Shown: positions 47,330 through 57,244, counted from the first letter of the stretch. The stretch is DNA of 64,000 bases from Natronococcus sp. AD-5 (GCF_030734285.1 NZ_CP132294.1:1364001-1428000), one strand, 5' to 3'. Notes: a model not told the origin generated them from the letters alone. Made by a program: numbers and translations.

Positions 47330-48010
47330 ATGATGCTGAGCGACGTGATGGAAGACTATCTCAAAGTCATCTATCAGCTCCAGCAGAGCACCGACGACCG
47401 GATCAAGACGTCCGCGATCGCCGACGAACTGGACGTCACGTCGCCGACGGTCACCAGCATGATCGAGAAACTCGAGGATCGCGGGCTCGTCGACCGCAAG
47501 AAGTACCGCGGCGTCACCTTAACCGACGAGGGCGAGACGGTCGCCCTCGAGGTGATTCGCCACCACCGGCTCCTCGAGTCTTACCTGACCGAGCACCTGG
47601 ATTACGACTGGTCCGAGGTCCACGAGGAGGCCGACCGGCTCGAACACCACATCAGCGAGGACTTCGAGGCCCGGGTCGCGGCCGCCCTGGGCGAACCCGA
47701 GGTCGATCCCCACGGCGCGCCCATCCCGGGTGCCGACCTCGAACCGCCCCAGCGGCCCGACGGCGAGTCCGTCACCGAGTTCAGCGAGGGCGACGTCGTC
47801 GTCGTCGAGGAGGTCGCCGACCGCGACCCGAAGATCCTCTCCTATCTCGCCGAGCACGGCGTCGAACCCGGCGTCGAACTCGAGATTCTCGAGGTCGCAC
47901 CGTTCGGGATGGTGACGGCCCGCTCGAACGAGCGGGGCGACGCGGTGTCGCTCCCCGAGTCCGTCGCCCACCACGTTCGCGTCGCCCAACCGGCGGAGGT
48001 CGAATCGTAG
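47330..48010 (+). CDS. Metal-dependent transcriptional regulator, DtxR/MntR/SirR family
   Basis: Predicted metal-sensing repressor. Residues 1-70 are a winged helix (AIADELDVTSPTVTSMIEKL, LVDRKKYRGVTLTDEGE), 75-125 the dimerisation/metal domain (HHRLLESYLTEHLDYDWSEV, ADRLEHHISEDFEAR), 160-226 a FeoA/SH3-like domain (VVVEEVADRDPKILSYLAEH, GVEPGVELEILEVAPFGMV). Potential metal ligands are the Glu/His/Asp of helices around residues 80-105. Precedes a ZIP transporter on the same strand and shares its operator. Confidence 0.92.
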   Translation: MMLSDVMEDYLKVIYQLQQSTDDRIKTSAIADELDVTSPTVTSMIEKLEDRGLVDRKKYRGVTLTDEGETVALEVIRHHRLLESYLTEHLDYDWSEVHEEADRLEHHISEDFEARVAAALGEPEVDPHGAPIPGADLEPPQRPDGESVTEFSEGDVVVVEEVADRDPKILSYLAEHGVEPGVELEILEVAPFGMVTARSNERGDAVSLPESVAHHVRVAQPAEVES

Positions 48011-48047
48011 CGTCTTCCATCCGCACTCGGCAGCGTCGCTCGGTTTA

Positions 48048-48064
48048 CCTAGATCGAATCTAGG
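48048..48064. repeat. Perfect 17-base palindrome CCTAGAT-CGA-ATCTAGG
   Basis: Seven-base arms around CGA, 37 bases after the regulator stop and 27 bases before the TTAGA-N4-TCTAA site. It shares TAGA/TCTA cores with the operator and may be an extra regulator site or a 3' hairpin. Confidence 0.5.
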
Positions 48065-48082
48065 AGCTGTCCCGTTGACAAG

Positions 48083-48104
48083 ATATATATTTAGACTCGT
48101 CTAA
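48083..48104 (+). promoter_or_regulatory. ZIP promoter: TATA box with overlapping TTAGA-N4-TCTAA operator
   Basis: ATATATAT (48083-48090) is a clear TATA box. TTAGACTCGTCTAA follows at once (48091-48104), a perfect 5+4+5 inverted repeat with the same half-sites as before the DtxR-type gene. Binding here would hide the initiation region. With the TATA spacing, transcription should start near 48112-48117. Confidence 0.65.
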
Positions 48105-48114
48105 TCCTCTGGCA

Positions 48115-48159
48115 ATGCAACGAACTCGGAGTCTCATCGCACGGGTGGTCGCGGGATGA
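48115..48159 (+). CDS. Possible 14-residue leader peptide before the ZIP gene
   Basis: MQRTRSLIARVVAG starts at an ATG at the predicted transcription start and its TGA overlaps the ZIP ATG (ATGA at 48156-48159). This is the layout of translational coupling. Alternatively it is chance, and ribosomes start directly on the ZIP ATG. Confidence 0.3.
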   Translation: MQRTRSLIARVVAG

Positions 48160-49088
48160 CCGACCGACCCATCGACGACCTGTCGCGCTGGCTCGTCGCG
48201 ACCGGACCGGTCGTCATCCTCGGGGCGATTTTCGGCGTTCTCTATCTCACCTCGCCGTTCGGCGACCTCGGTGCGGTCGACGGGGCGAGCGCGCTCGAGA
48301 TCCTCTGGATGCTGACGATCATCGGCGCGCTCGCCGGGATCGTTCCGGTCGCGATCGGCATGCTCTGGTTCCCGATCATCAGGGATCTCGATCCGCAACG
48401 CATGCACGCGTTTCTGGCGCTCGCGGCGGGCGTGCTCGCGTTCATCGCCATCGAGATGACCGAGGAGGTCATCGAGCAGTCCGCGGAAGCGGAACAGACG
48501 CTCCTCGCGACGGGACTCGCCGTCGCCGGCGTCGGCGGCACCTTCGCGGCGATGTACCTCGTCAGCGAGTGGCGCCAGCGAACGGTGGCGACGGCCCACA
48601 AGAGCGGACTCGAGATCGCCTACCTCGTCGCGCTCGCGCTCGGACTCCACAGCGTCGGCGAAGGACTCGGGATCGGCGTCGCGTTCATCCAGGGCGACTC
48701 CACGATGGTCATGCTGCTCGTGCTGGCGTTCGTCCTCCACAACGTGATGGAGGGCCCGACCGTGGTCGCCGCGGTCGCGCGCGATCGGAAGACGCCCCCG
48801 CTGCGACACTTCGCCGCGATGGGAGTCATCGCCGGCGGGCCCGTCATCCTCGGCGGCTGGATCGGCAGCGTCGGCGAATCGCCGCTGCTCGCCGTCCTGT
48901 TCTTCGCGATCGCCGTCGGCGCGATCCTGCAGGTGCTCATCGAGGTGGCCGAACTAATTCGGTTCGACGCCGAGGCCGTCGTCACCCGGACGAACGCGGC
49001 GACGTTTTCCGTCGGTTTCGGCCTCATGTTCCTGCTCGAGGACGTCGTCAGTAATCTGCTGCTCGAGGGCGGCTTGCTTTCCCTCTGA
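48156..49088 (+). CDS. ZIP-family metal transporter
   Basis: Predicted divalent metal (Zn, Mn or Fe) transporter in the cytoplasmic membrane. The 310-residue product has about eight hydrophobic segments. The ZIP signature in the fourth segment is ALGLHSVGEGLGIGVAF and in the fifth VLHNVMEGPTVVAA, giving the His/Glu binuclear-site residues (H-x3-E and HN-x2-EG). A DtxR-type regulator lies upstream and both share an operator, so its expression is probably metal-controlled. Confidence 0.88.
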   Translation: MTDRPIDDLSRWLVATGPVVILGAIFGVLYLTSPFGDLGAVDGASALEILWMLTIIGALAGIVPVAIGMLWFPIIRDLDPQRMHAFLALAAGVLAFIAIEMTEEVIEQSAEAEQTLLATGLAVAGVGGTFAAMYLVSEWRQRTVATAHKSGLEIAYLVALALGLHSVGEGLGIGVAFIQGDSTMVMLLVLAFVLHNVMEGPTVVAAVARDRKTPPLRHFAAMGVIAGGPVILGGWIGSVGESPLLAVLFFAIAVGAILQVLIEVAELIRFDAEAVVTRTNAATFSVGFGLMFLLEDVVSNLLLEGGLLSL

Positions 49089-49215
49089 GCGACGGCCGCT
49101 TTCGATCGGCCGCGAAAAGAAACCCCTTACTATCCGCGAACGTAATCTCGAAATCCATCGTAAACCGGCGGTCACACCCGTCGGGTTTAAGGAAATCAAT
49201 TACGAATAATACAGC

Positions 49216-49746
49216 ATGTCATCAATCGAACTCACCCCCAGCCAGAAGAAAATTCTCCGTGCATTGACAAATCTCCACAAGGAGTCGGAGGACGCGATCA
49301 AGGGGGAAGACATCGCCGAACAGGTGGACCGGAACCCGGGGACGATCCGGAACCAGATGCAGAGCCTCAAAGCCCTCCAGCTCGTCGAGGGCGTACCGGG
49401 GCCGAAAGGCGGCTACAAGCCGACCGCCGCCGCCTTCGAAGCGCTCGAGATCCAGCAGATGGACGACCCCGCCTCGGTTCCCCTCGAACACGAGGGCGAA
49501 CCCGTCGAGGGCATCATCGTCGAGGAGATCGACCTCTCGAGCGTTCACCACCCCGAACTCTGTCGCGCCGAAATTCACATGCAGGGAACGGCCGACATTC
49601 AGGAGGGCGACTCGGTCACCGTCGGTCCGACGCCGCTCTCGAAACTCGTCATCGAGGGAACGCTCGACGGCAGGGACGACACGAACAACATTCTCATTCT
49701 GCGGATCGACGACATGACCGCGCCGGCCGAGGAGCCGAACCACTGA
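49216..49746 (+). CDS. Winged-helix transcriptional regulator with C-terminal ligand-type domain
   Basis: DNA-binding protein. Residues 5-75 form a winged helix: LTPSQKKILRALTNLHKESE, IAEQVDRNPGTIRNQMQSLK, GVPGPKGGYKPTAAAFEALE, the last resembling the Rrf2 wing. Residues 80-165 are a beta-rich domain (EGEPVEGIIVEEIDLSSVHH, then ELCRAEIHMQGTADIQEGDS) with one Cys and no iron-sulfur cluster motif. Its ligand and targets are unknown. Runs alone, ahead of convergent gyrA. Confidence 0.75.
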   Translation: MSSIELTPSQKKILRALTNLHKESEDAIKGEDIAEQVDRNPGTIRNQMQSLKALQLVEGVPGPKGGYKPTAAAFEALEIQQMDDPASVPLEHEGEPVEGIIVEEIDLSSVHHPELCRAEIHMQGTADIQEGDSVTVGPTPLSKLVIEGTLDGRDDTNNILILRIDDMTAPAEEPNH

Positions 49747-49813
49747 CTGGCTCGGGTTTCGTCTCTCGTTTCTGCTCTCGCATCGGAGAAGAGTGACGAC
49801 GAAATCGAGACGC

Positions 49814-52300
49814 TCAGCTCGATTCGACGGTCTCGTTCTCGTCCGCCACGGAGGCCGCCGGTAGGACGTCGACGCTAGCGACGGCGTCGCCGGCTTCGAC
49901 GTCCATCACGATCACGCCCATCGTGTTGCGGCCGACCGACGAGACTTCGTCGGCGCGCGTACGGACGATCTGGCCGCGCTCGCTCATCAGCACGAGGTGG
50001 TCGTCCGCGTCGACCGCCTTGACGGCCGTTACGGGACCGTTTCGGCCGTCCGTCTTGATGTCGATCAGTCCCTTGCCGTACCGGGACTGCGTGCGGTACT
50101 CCGAGAGCGGCGTTCGCTTGCCGTACCCGTTCCGGGTGACGGTCAGCAGCGCCTGCCCGTCGTCCTCGTCGGTCGCGACCAGCCCGGCGACCGCGTCGTC
50201 GTCCTGGAGTTTGATCCCGTTGACGCCGCGGGCGCTTCGGCCCATCGCCCGAACCTCGTCCTCGGCGAAGCGGATCGTCATGCCGTCCTCGGTCGCGATC
50301 ACGAGGTCCTGCGAGCCGTCCGTCACCTCGACGTCGACGAGTTCGTCGCCCTCTTCCAAGTCGGCGGCGATGATGCCCGTCGAGCGGATGTTGTCGAACT
50401 CGTCGCCGGCCGTTCGCTTTACGTAGCCGTTCCGGGTGGCCATCGTCACGTACTCGCCGTCGCCGAAGGCCGCCGTGTCGACGATCGCCGTGATGTCCTC
50501 GCCGGCGCCGAGATCGAGTATGTTGACCGCGGATTTGCCGCGGGCCGTCCGGCCCATCTCCGGGATCTCGTAGGTCTTCAGCTGGTAGACCTTGCCGTGG
50601 TTCGTAAAGCACAGCAGGTAGTCGTGCGTGTTCGCCCGGAAGACCGAGGCGACGCGGTCGCCCTCCTTGACGTCCGCGCCGATGATCCCTTTGCCGCCCC
50701 GACCCTGGGGGTCGAACTGGTCGATCGGCATCCGCTTGACGTAGTCGTCTTCGGTCATCACGACGACGACCTCCTCCTCCGGGATGAGGTCCTCGTGGGT
50801 GACCGTGCCCTGATCCTCGACGATCGAGGTCCGACGCTCGTCGCCGTACTCGGCCTTAATCTCGCGGAGTTCGTCCTTGATGACCCCCAGCAGTTCCGCC
50901 TCGCTCTCGAGAATCTCCGTCAGGCGTTCGATCTCGGCCTGGACGTCCTCGTACTCGTCCTCGATCTCGGCCGCCTCCATCGAGGTGAGACTGCCGAGTT
51001 GCATTCGGACGATGTGCTGGGCCTGGTCCTCGGAGAAACCGAACTCCTCCTGCAGGCCGGCCCTGGCGGCCGAGCGGTCCTCGCTGTTGCGGATCAGGTC
51101 GACCACGTCCTCGGCGTTCTCGACGGCCTTCAGCCGCCCCTCGAGGATGTGGGCCCGATCCTCGGCCTCGGCGAGGTCGTACTCGCTGCGCCGGCGGACG
51201 ACCTCGCGCCGGTGGCTGATGTACTCCGCCAGGGTCTCCTTGAGCGAGAGCACCTGGGGCTGGCCGTCGACCAGCGCGAGGTTGATGATGCCGAACGTCT
51301 TCTCGAGGTGGTTCTCGAGCAACTTGTTCTTGACGACCTCGACGTTCGCACCGCGCTTGCACTCGATGACGATCCGGACGCCGTCGCGGTCGGACTCGTC
51401 GCGCAGGTCGGTGATCCCCTCGAGTTCGCCCTCGTTGACGTCCTCGGCGATGCGCTCGACCAGCCGAGCCTTGTTGGCCTGGAAGGGGAGTTCGGTGACG
51501 ACGATCCGTTCGCGCCCCGCCTTCCACTCCTCGACCTCGAACTCGGCGCGGACGCGGACCCGTCCGCGGCCGGTCTTGTAGGCCGAGTAGATGGCGTCGC
51601 GGCCGACGATGTTGGCGCCCGTCGGGAAGTCCGGCCCCTTGACGTGGTCCATCAGATCCTCCACCGTCGCGTCGGGGTCGTCGATCAGCTCGATCGTCGC
51701 GTCGATCACTTCGCCGAGGTTGTGCGGCGGGATGTTCGTCGACATCCCGACCGCGATCCCCGACGAACCGTTCACGAGGAGGTTCGGGAACGCCGCGGGC
51801 AGGACGTCGGGCTCCTGCAGGCGGTCGTCGTAGTTCGCCGAGAAGTCGACCGTGTCCTTCTCGATGTCGGAGAGCAACTCCTCGGAGACGGGGGCCATCC
51901 GCGCCTCCGTGTACCGCGGCGCCGCGGCCGGATCGCCGTCCATCGAGCCGAAGTTCCCCTGGCCGTCGACCAGCGGATAGCGCATCGAGAAGTCCTGGGC
52001 CATCCGGACCAGGGTGTCGTAGATCGCGCTGTCGCCGTGGGGGTGGTAGTCACCCATCGTCTCCCCGACGATCGAGGAGGACTTGCGGTGGGAGGAGCCG
52101 CTGGTGACGCCCATCTCGTGCATCGCGTAGAGGATGCGCCGGTGGACGGGTTTCAGGCCGTCCCGGGCGTCCGGGAGGGCCCGGCCCGCGATGACGCTCA
52201 TCGCGTAATCGATGTAGCTCTGCTCCATCTCGTCCTCGATCCGGACGGACTCGATCGATGCCGCCTCGATGTCCGTCGGATCGGGTACCTCCGAACTCAT
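49814..52300 (-). CDS. gyrA: DNA gyrase subunit A
   Basis: Breakage-reunion subunit of the type IIA topoisomerase that puts negative supercoils into DNA. The 828-residue product has the family opening [20 protein letters not shown], the catalytic-Tyr motif [15 protein letters not shown] at about residue 120 and a C-terminal beta-pinwheel with the GyrA box QGRGGKG near 535 (one residue off the consensus QRRGGKG). The end is a short acidic tail. gyrB lies 52 bases upstream, so they are one operon. Confidence 0.95.
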   Translation of the reverse strand: MSSEVPDPTDIEAASIESVRIEDEMEQSYIDYAMSVIAGRALPDARDGLKPVHRRILYAMHEMGVTSGSSHRKSSSIVGETMGDYHPHGDSAIYDTLVRMAQDFSMRYPLVDGQGNFGSMDGDPAAAPRYTEARMAPVSEELLSDIEKDTVDFSANYDDRLQEPDVLPAAFPNLLVNGSSGIAVGMSTNIPPHNLGEVIDATIELIDDPDATVEDLMDHVKGPDFPTGANIVGRDAIYSAYKTGRGRVRVRAEFEVEEWKAGRERIVVTELPFQANKARLVERIAEDVNEGELEGITDLRDESDRDGVRIVIECKRGANVEVVKNKLLENHLEKTFGIINLALVDGQPQVLSLKETLAEYISHRREVVRRRSEYDLAEAEDRAHILEGRLKAVENAEDVVDLIRNSEDRSAARAGLQEEFGFSEDQAQHIVRMQLGSLTSMEAAEIEDEYEDVQAEIERLTEILESEAELLGVIKDELREIKAEYGDERRTSIVEDQGTVTHEDLIPEEEVVVVMTEDDYVKRMPIDQFDPQGRGGKGIIGADVKEGDRVASVFRANTHDYLLCFTNHGKVYQLKTYEIPEMGRTARGKSAVNILDLGAGEDITAIVDTAAFGDGEYVTMATRNGYVKRTAGDEFDNIRSTGIIAADLEEGDELVDVEVTDGSQDLVIATEDGMTIRFAEDEVRAMGRSARGVNGIKLQDDDAVAGLVATDEDDGQALLTVTRNGYGKRTPLSEYRTQSRYGKGLIDIKTDGRNGPVTAVKAVDADDHLVLMSERGQIVRTRADEVSSVGRNTMGVIVMDVEAGDAVASVDVLPAASVADENETVESS

Positions 52301-52352
52301 GTGTGCGTAGTCACCTTGTCTCGTATCTGCGTAATCGTCTGCATTCGGTCGC

Positions 52353-54284
52353 CTATATGTCGATCCACTCGGCTTCGGGGGCGTTCTCCTTGATGAACTG
52401 CTTGCGCGGTTCGACGGCGTCGCCCATCAGCACGGAGAACATCTTGTCCGCCGCGGCCGCGTCCTCGACGGTGATCTGCTTCAAGATGCGGTTGTCGGGG
52501 TTCATCGTCGTCTCCCAGAGCTGTTCGGGGTTCATCTCGCCCAGTCCCTTGAACCGCTGGACCTGGGTGGGGTTGCCGTCGCACTTCTCTTCGACGATCT
52601 CGTCGCGCTCCGCGTCGGTCATCGCGTCGTAGGTCTCGCCGCGATACCGGATGCGGTACAGCGGCGGCTGGGTCGCGTAGACGTAGCCGCCCTCGAGCAG
52701 CGGCCGCATGTGCCGGTAGAAGAACGTCAGCATGAGCGTGCGGATGTGCGCCCCGTCGACGTCGGCGTCCGTCGCCATGATGATCTTCTTGTACCGGATG
52801 TCGTCGATGTCGAACTCGTCGCCGATCCCGGCGCCGATCGCGGTGATCATGCTCCGGATCTCGTCGTTCTCGAGGATGCGATCGAGCCGGTGTTTCTCGA
52901 CGTTTAAGATCTTCCCCTTGATGGGGAGCACCGCCTGGAACTCCGGATTACGGGCCTGCTTTGCGCTGCCGCCCGCGGAGTCGCCCTCCGCGATGAACAG
53001 TTCGGCCTCCTCGGGATCTTTCGTCTGGCAGTCCGCCAGCTTTCCGGGAAGGGAGGTGGCCTCGAGCGCCGACTTCCGGCGCGTGAGCTCTTCGGCCTTC
53101 TGGGCGGCTTTTCGAGCCTTGGCGGCCTCGACGGCCTTGACGACGATCGCCTCGGCCGTGTCCGGGTGTTCTTCGAAGTAGGTGCCGAGGCGCTCGTGCA
53201 TCGCGCTCTCGACGATTCCCCGCACTTCGGAGTTGCCGAGCTTCGTCTTCGTCTGGCCCTCGAACTGCGGATCGGGGTGTTTGACCGAGATCACCGCCGT
53301 GAGTCCCTCGCGGATGTCCTCGCCCTTGAGGTTCTCCTCGAGGTCGTCGAGCAGGTCGCGCTCGTTGGCGTAGTCGTTTACGACCCGGGTCAAGGCGGTC
53401 TTGAACCCGGTGAGGTGGGTCCCCCCCTCGCGCGTGTTGATGTTGTTCGCGAAGGCGTGGATCGACCCCTGCAGGTCTTCGGTCGCCTGCATCGCCACCT
53501 CGACCTGGATGTTCTGATCCTCGTCCTCGAAGTAGATGACGTCGTCGTGCATCACCGAGCGCGTCTCGTTCAGGTACTCGACGAACTCGCGGATGCCGCC
53601 CTCGTACTCGTAGGTCTCCTCGACGAACGTCCCCTCGTCGGTCTCCTCGCGCTCGTCGCGGAGGGTGATGCGGACGCCCGAGTTGAGAAAGGCCAGCTCG
53701 CGAAGCCGATTCGACAGCGTCGAGAACGAGAAGTCGGCGGTCTCGAAGATGCCGTCGTCCGGCCAGAACCGAATCTCCGTGCCGGTCTCTTCGTCCGGCT
53801 CCATGTCGCGAACCCGTTCCATGTCGCCGACGGGTTCGCCCGCTTCGAACGCGTGGCGGAAGACGCCGCCGTTGCGTTTGACCTCGGCCTCGAGGCGCCC
53901 CGAGAGGGCGTTCACCACGGAGACGCCGACGCCGTGGAGGCCGCCGGAGACCTGGTACGACTTGTTGTCGAACTTCCCCCCGGCGTGGAGGACGGTGAGA
54001 ATCACCTCGAGTGCAGGGCGGTCGTACTCGTCGTGCGTGTCGACGGGGATCCCGCGGCCATCGTCCGCGACGGTCACCGAGCCGTCGGCGTTGATGGCGA
54101 CGGTGATGTCGTCACAGTGGCCGGCGAGGGCCTCGTCGATCGAGTTGTCCACCACTTCGTAGACGAGGTGGTGGAGCCCTCGAGCATCGGTGGAACCGAT
54201 GTACATCGCTGGCCGTTTTCGTACAGCTTCCAGGCCTTCCAGGACCTGGATCTGTCCGGCGCCGTACTCGCTTTCCTGGGACAT
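52353..54284 (-). CDS. gyrB: DNA gyrase subunit B
   Basis: ATPase subunit of gyrase. The 643-residue product has the GHKL motifs [23 protein letters not shown] and [15 protein letters not shown], the TOPRIM motif [15 protein letters not shown] with [14 protein letters not shown], and the C-terminal [20 protein letters not shown]. The frame continues 59 codons further upstream without family resemblance; the ATG at 54284 ([20 protein letters not shown]) is the right start and fits the TATA box. Confidence 0.95.
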   Translation of the reverse strand: MSQESEYGAGQIQVLEGLEAVRKRPAMYIGSTDARGLHHLVYEVVDNSIDEALAGHCDDITVAINADGSVTVADDGRGIPVDTHDEYDRPALEVILTVLHAGGKFDNKSYQVSGGLHGVGVSVVNALSGRLEAEVKRNGGVFRHAFEAGEPVGDMERVRDMEPDEETGTEIRFWPDDGIFETADFSFSTLSNRLRELAFLNSGVRITLRDEREETDEGTFVEETYEYEGGIREFVEYLNETRSVMHDDVIYFEDEDQNIQVEVAMQATEDLQGSIHAFANNINTREGGTHLTGFKTALTRVVNDYANERDLLDDLEENLKGEDIREGLTAVISVKHPDPQFEGQTKTKLGNSEVRGIVESAMHERLGTYFEEHPDTAEAIVVKAVEAAKARKAAQKAEELTRRKSALEATSLPGKLADCQTKDPEEAELFIAEGDSAGGSAKQARNPEFQAVLPIKGKILNVEKHRLDRILENDEIRSMITAIGAGIGDEFDIDDIRYKKIIMATDADVDGAHIRTLMLTFFYRHMRPLLEGGYVYATQPPLYRIRYRGETYDAMTDAERDEIVEEKCDGNPTQVQRFKGLGEMNPEQLWETTMNPDNRILKQITVEDAAAADKMFSVLMGDAVEPRKQFIKENAPEAEWIDI

Positions 54285-54312
54285 GAGAAACCTGCTTTCG
54301 GGTAGCGCCTGG

Positions 54313-54322
54313 CTGTTTATAA
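54313..54322 (-). promoter_or_regulatory. TATA box of gyrBA
   Basis: GTTTATAAAAC-type box (TTTATAAA) centred about 34 bases upstream of the gyrB ATG. Predicted transcription start is within ten bases of the start codon. Confidence 0.6.
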
Positions 54323-54632
54323 AACTTCGCGTACGCGCGCGAGCGCGACAGAACGACTCAAACTCCCCGATAGGTTCCGCTGTCGAACCGATAGTAACGA
54401 ACGACATTCGCGGCAAAACCACTGTCGGTCCAGCTCTAATTTTCTCGATAACATACGACATCTCAAGCTATCTGCTCAAACAGGTCCGCGCCGTTCGTTC
54501 TGGTAGATTCGCCACAGCAGTTCCCAGCCACCGCTCGCCGGTCGATCGTTCCGGTTTCGAACGGTCACCTCGTCCGGAAACGGATTCGAGTCGGACGATC
54601 CGGTCCCGGCGCGGTTTCGGAAACCACTATCC
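54323..54632 (+). other. Intergenic stretch between divergent gyrB and the second NRAMP-like gene
   Basis: Besides the gyrB TATA box at its left edge, it has a GCGCGCGAGCGCG run near 54330-54345 and nothing that I recognise as a gene, repeat or operator. Confidence 0.4.
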
Positions 54633-55871
54633 ATGGAAGAAACCAGTTCCGTCTTCGACGTTCCGTTCAGCAAAGCGAAAGGAATGGTGAACCAGTACGG
54701 ACTCGGCCTCCTGTTCGCGGCGAACATCTTCGGGGCCGGATCCGTCTACATTCTAACCGAGGCGGGCGTTCTGTTCGGGTACGGTCTGCTCTGGGTGTTG
54801 CCCCTCGGACTCGGAGTCGGGCTAGTGATGCACGAGATGTCCGCGCGACTGGCGGCCCGGGACCTGCCGCTGATGGTCTACATCAGAGACGTCATCGGAC
54901 CGACGGCGGCGAAACCGTTCGCGCTCGGTATCGCGTTCATCATGCAGTTCTGGAGCGTCGCGAACTACGCGCTCACGGGCGCCGCGCTCGCGTATCTCAC
55001 GCCGCTTTCGAACCTCTACGTGGGGATCATCGTTTCCGCCGCGCTCGGGATCTCGCTCGTCGAGCTCCGGGTGTACAGTCGAATCGAGGGCGTCATCGCC
55101 GCGCTCGTGCTCGCGATTTTCGCCTCGTATCTCGCCATCGTCGCGAATCTGGACCCGTCGGTCGGCGCGGTGGCGTCCGGGTTCGTTCCCGGCGTCGTCC
55201 GAGAGTTCGAGTACATGACGATGATCATCGCCCTGCTCGGAACGACGGTCTACTACCCCAACTTCTTCATCCAGACGAGCATGAGCGGCGAAAAGGACTG
55301 GGATCTCGTCTCCCGCTACCGTCGCGATCACACCGTCGGTCTGACCGCGGTGGTCGCGCTCAGCGTAACCGTGATCGTCGCCGCCGCCATGGCCGTCCCC
55401 GAAGCGGCCCTCACGCTCACGGCGCCGGCCGAACCGCTCGTCGAGTTGATCGGGCCGTGGGTGCTCGGCATCTTCGTCCTGGCTGTCGGCGCCGCCTCGT
55501 TCACCAGCGCGACCGGGACCCTGTTCGCGGCCGGCTTTATGGTTCCCCAGGCCTACGAGATCCCGACGCGGTTCGGGGACGTTTACTTCCGGCGAACGCT
55601 GCACTTCCTGATCGGCCTGTCGGTCGTCCTCGCGATTCCGATCCTCGCGTTCACCGACTTCACGCCGGTTAGACTCGCGCTCCTGATGCCCGCCGTCAAC
55701 GGCGTCGTCGGGCTTCCGATCACCGCGCTCGCGCTGTACGCGGCGGTCAACCGCTACTTCGATCCGACGGCGACCGAACGGGCGATCTTCCTCGCGGCCG
55801 TCGTCGTGATGTTCCTCACGTCGATCACGACCGGTCACTCGCTCGCGCAGTCGATCATCGAACTCCTCTAA
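54633..55871 (+). CDS. NRAMP-like transporter with non-canonical metal-site motifs (copy 2)
   Basis: Paralogue of the protein at 42114, 412 residues with about 11 hydrophobic segments. Helix 1: YGLGLLFAANIFGAGSVYIL; the DPGN position holds FGAG. Helix 6: GTTVYYPNFFIQTSMSGEKD; MPHN is replaced by YPNFF. The two copies share FG[SA]GSV and PNFF, so these are conserved features of a subfamily, not random loss. Substrate unknown. Divergent from gyrB. Confidence 0.8.
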   Translation: MEETSSVFDVPFSKAKGMVNQYGLGLLFAANIFGAGSVYILTEAGVLFGYGLLWVLPLGLGVGLVMHEMSARLAARDLPLMVYIRDVIGPTAAKPFALGIAFIMQFWSVANYALTGAALAYLTPLSNLYVGIIVSAALGISLVELRVYSRIEGVIAALVLAIFASYLAIVANLDPSVGAVASGFVPGVVREFEYMTMIIALLGTTVYYPNFFIQTSMSGEKDWDLVSRYRRDHTVGLTAVVALSVTVIVAAAMAVPEAALTLTAPAEPLVELIGPWVLGIFVLAVGAASFTSATGTLFAAGFMVPQAYEIPTRFGDVYFRRTLHFLIGLSVVLAIPILAFTDFTPVRLALLMPAVNGVVGLPITALALYAAVNRYFDPTATERAIFLAAVVVMFLTSITTGHSLAQSIIELL

Positions 55872-55949
55872 CCCGACCGCTCCCGAGTCGCAAACGACAG
55901 CGTTAGGGGTTCCGAGGCGGACAAGAGGATAACGCGAGTACAGAATCAG

Positions 55950-56729
55950 ATGCTGAGTATCCCATTCGAGGTCTCGCTCGCGCTGTTGCTCGTCTGTATC
56001 GCCTTTTTCTCCGGCGTCGGGATCACCACGATCGGCCCGGGCGGCATCTTCGTGACGATCGCGCTCTACTCGCTCACGGCGCTGCCCTCGAGCCAGGTCG
56101 CCGGAACGGCCCACGCGACGTTCATCGTCACGGGTCTCGTCGGCAGCGCCGCGTACGTCTACTCCGGGGAGATGCGGACCGGCGAGAGTCGCGCGATCGC
56201 GATCGTCCTCAGCGTCTCGAGCATCGCCGGCGCGCTCGCCGGCGCGTACGTGAACGCGCACGTTCCGCACGCGATCTTCGGCGCGCTTCTCGGCGGCGTC
56301 TCGATGGCCGTCGGCGGGATCATCCTCTACCGGGAACGGCGCGGCTTCACGCCGCTCGTCGACCTCGAGCCGTTGACGCGATTCGGACAGTTCTCGCTCG
56401 GCGGACTCGGGTTCGTCCTCGGCGTCTGCAGCGGCCTGCTGGGGATCGGCGGCCCCGTGCTCGCGGTCCCGGCGCTCGTGCTCGTCGGCGTGCCGATGTT
56501 GCTCGCCGTCGCGGTCGCCCAGGTGCAGTCGATCTTCATCGCGACGTTCGCGACGGCCGGCTACGCCCTCCAGGGGAACGTCCTGCTCCCGGTCGCGATC
56601 GTCGTCGGCGCGCCGCTGCTGCTCGGCGTCGTCGCCGGCTGGAAGATCGCACACCTCGTCGATCCCGCGAGACTGAAAGTCGCGCTCGGCGCCGTCCTCC
56701 TGGGCGTCGGGCCGTACCTCGCGCTGTGA
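55950..56729 (+). CDS. TauE/SafE-family membrane exporter
   Basis: Predicted anion exporter (sulfite, sulfoacetate or similar). The 259-residue product has about eight hydrophobic segments in two repeats, the first with GVGITTIGPGGIFVTIALYS and the second with GLGFVLGVCSGLLGIGGPVL, both carrying the family's Gly-rich motif. It follows the NRAMP-like gene by about 80 bases. Confidence 0.83.
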   Translation: MLSIPFEVSLALLLVCIAFFSGVGITTIGPGGIFVTIALYSLTALPSSQVAGTAHATFIVTGLVGSAAYVYSGEMRTGESRAIAIVLSVSSIAGALAGAYVNAHVPHAIFGALLGGVSMAVGGIILYRERRGFTPLVDLEPLTRFGQFSLGGLGFVLGVCSGLLGIGGPVLAVPALVLVGVPMLLAVAVAQVQSIFIATFATAGYALQGNVLLPVAIVVGAPLLLGVVAGWKIAHLVDPARLKVALGAVLLGVGPYLAL

Positions 56730-56818
56730 GCAAGGACGCGGCGGGCGGTCGGAGTCGGTCACCTCGAGCCGTCGATCAGGTAGCAGACTGAAGAAGCGCG
56801 GCGCCGTTACGGTCAGTC

Positions 56819-57244
56819 ATGCCACGGCGCATCCTCGTTCCGTTCGACGGCTCCGAGTCCGCCCGGGAGGCCCTCGAGTACGCGATCGAACTGTTTCCCG
56901 ACGGCGAGTTCGTCGCGTTGACGGTCGTCGACACCTCCGCCGTGCCGTTCATCCCGAACACCGCCTCGCCCGAGACCAACGACGAGTTGCGAGCGATGTT
57001 GCGGGAGGCCGACGAGGAGCTGGGCATCGCCGAGCGTCTCGCCGACGACGCCGATGTCGACCTCGAGCCGCTGACGCGGATCGGCTCGCCCGCCCAGGAG
57101 ATCGTCGACTGCACCGAGAGCGAGTCGATCGACCACGTCGTCATGGGCAGCCACGGCCGTTCGGGCGTCACGCGGATCCTGCTCGGCAGCGTCGCGGAGG
57201 TCGTCGTCAGGCACTCCTCGGCGCCCGTCACCGTCGTCCGGTGA
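56819..57244 (+). CDS. Universal stress protein (UspA family), ATP-binding type
   Basis: Single-domain USP of 141 residues: RRILVPFDGSESAREALEYA at the start, ending VVVRHSSAPVTVVR. The nucleotide loop VMGSHGRSGVTRILLGSVAE keeps the G-x2-G-x9-G-S pattern, so unlike the protein at 20106 it should bind ATP. Confidence 0.88.
   Translation: MPRRILVPFDGSESAREALEYAIELFPDGEFVALTVVDTSAVPFIPNTASPETNDELRAMLREADEELGIAERLADDADVDLEPLTRIGSPAQEIVDCTESESIDHVVMGSHGRSGVTRILLGSVAEVVVRHSSAPVTVVR

Noticed and set aside
54285-54461. 59-codon N-terminal extension of gyrB
   Set aside because: No likeness to GyrB; the TATA box at 54313-54322 lies inside it, so it cannot be part of the transcript.
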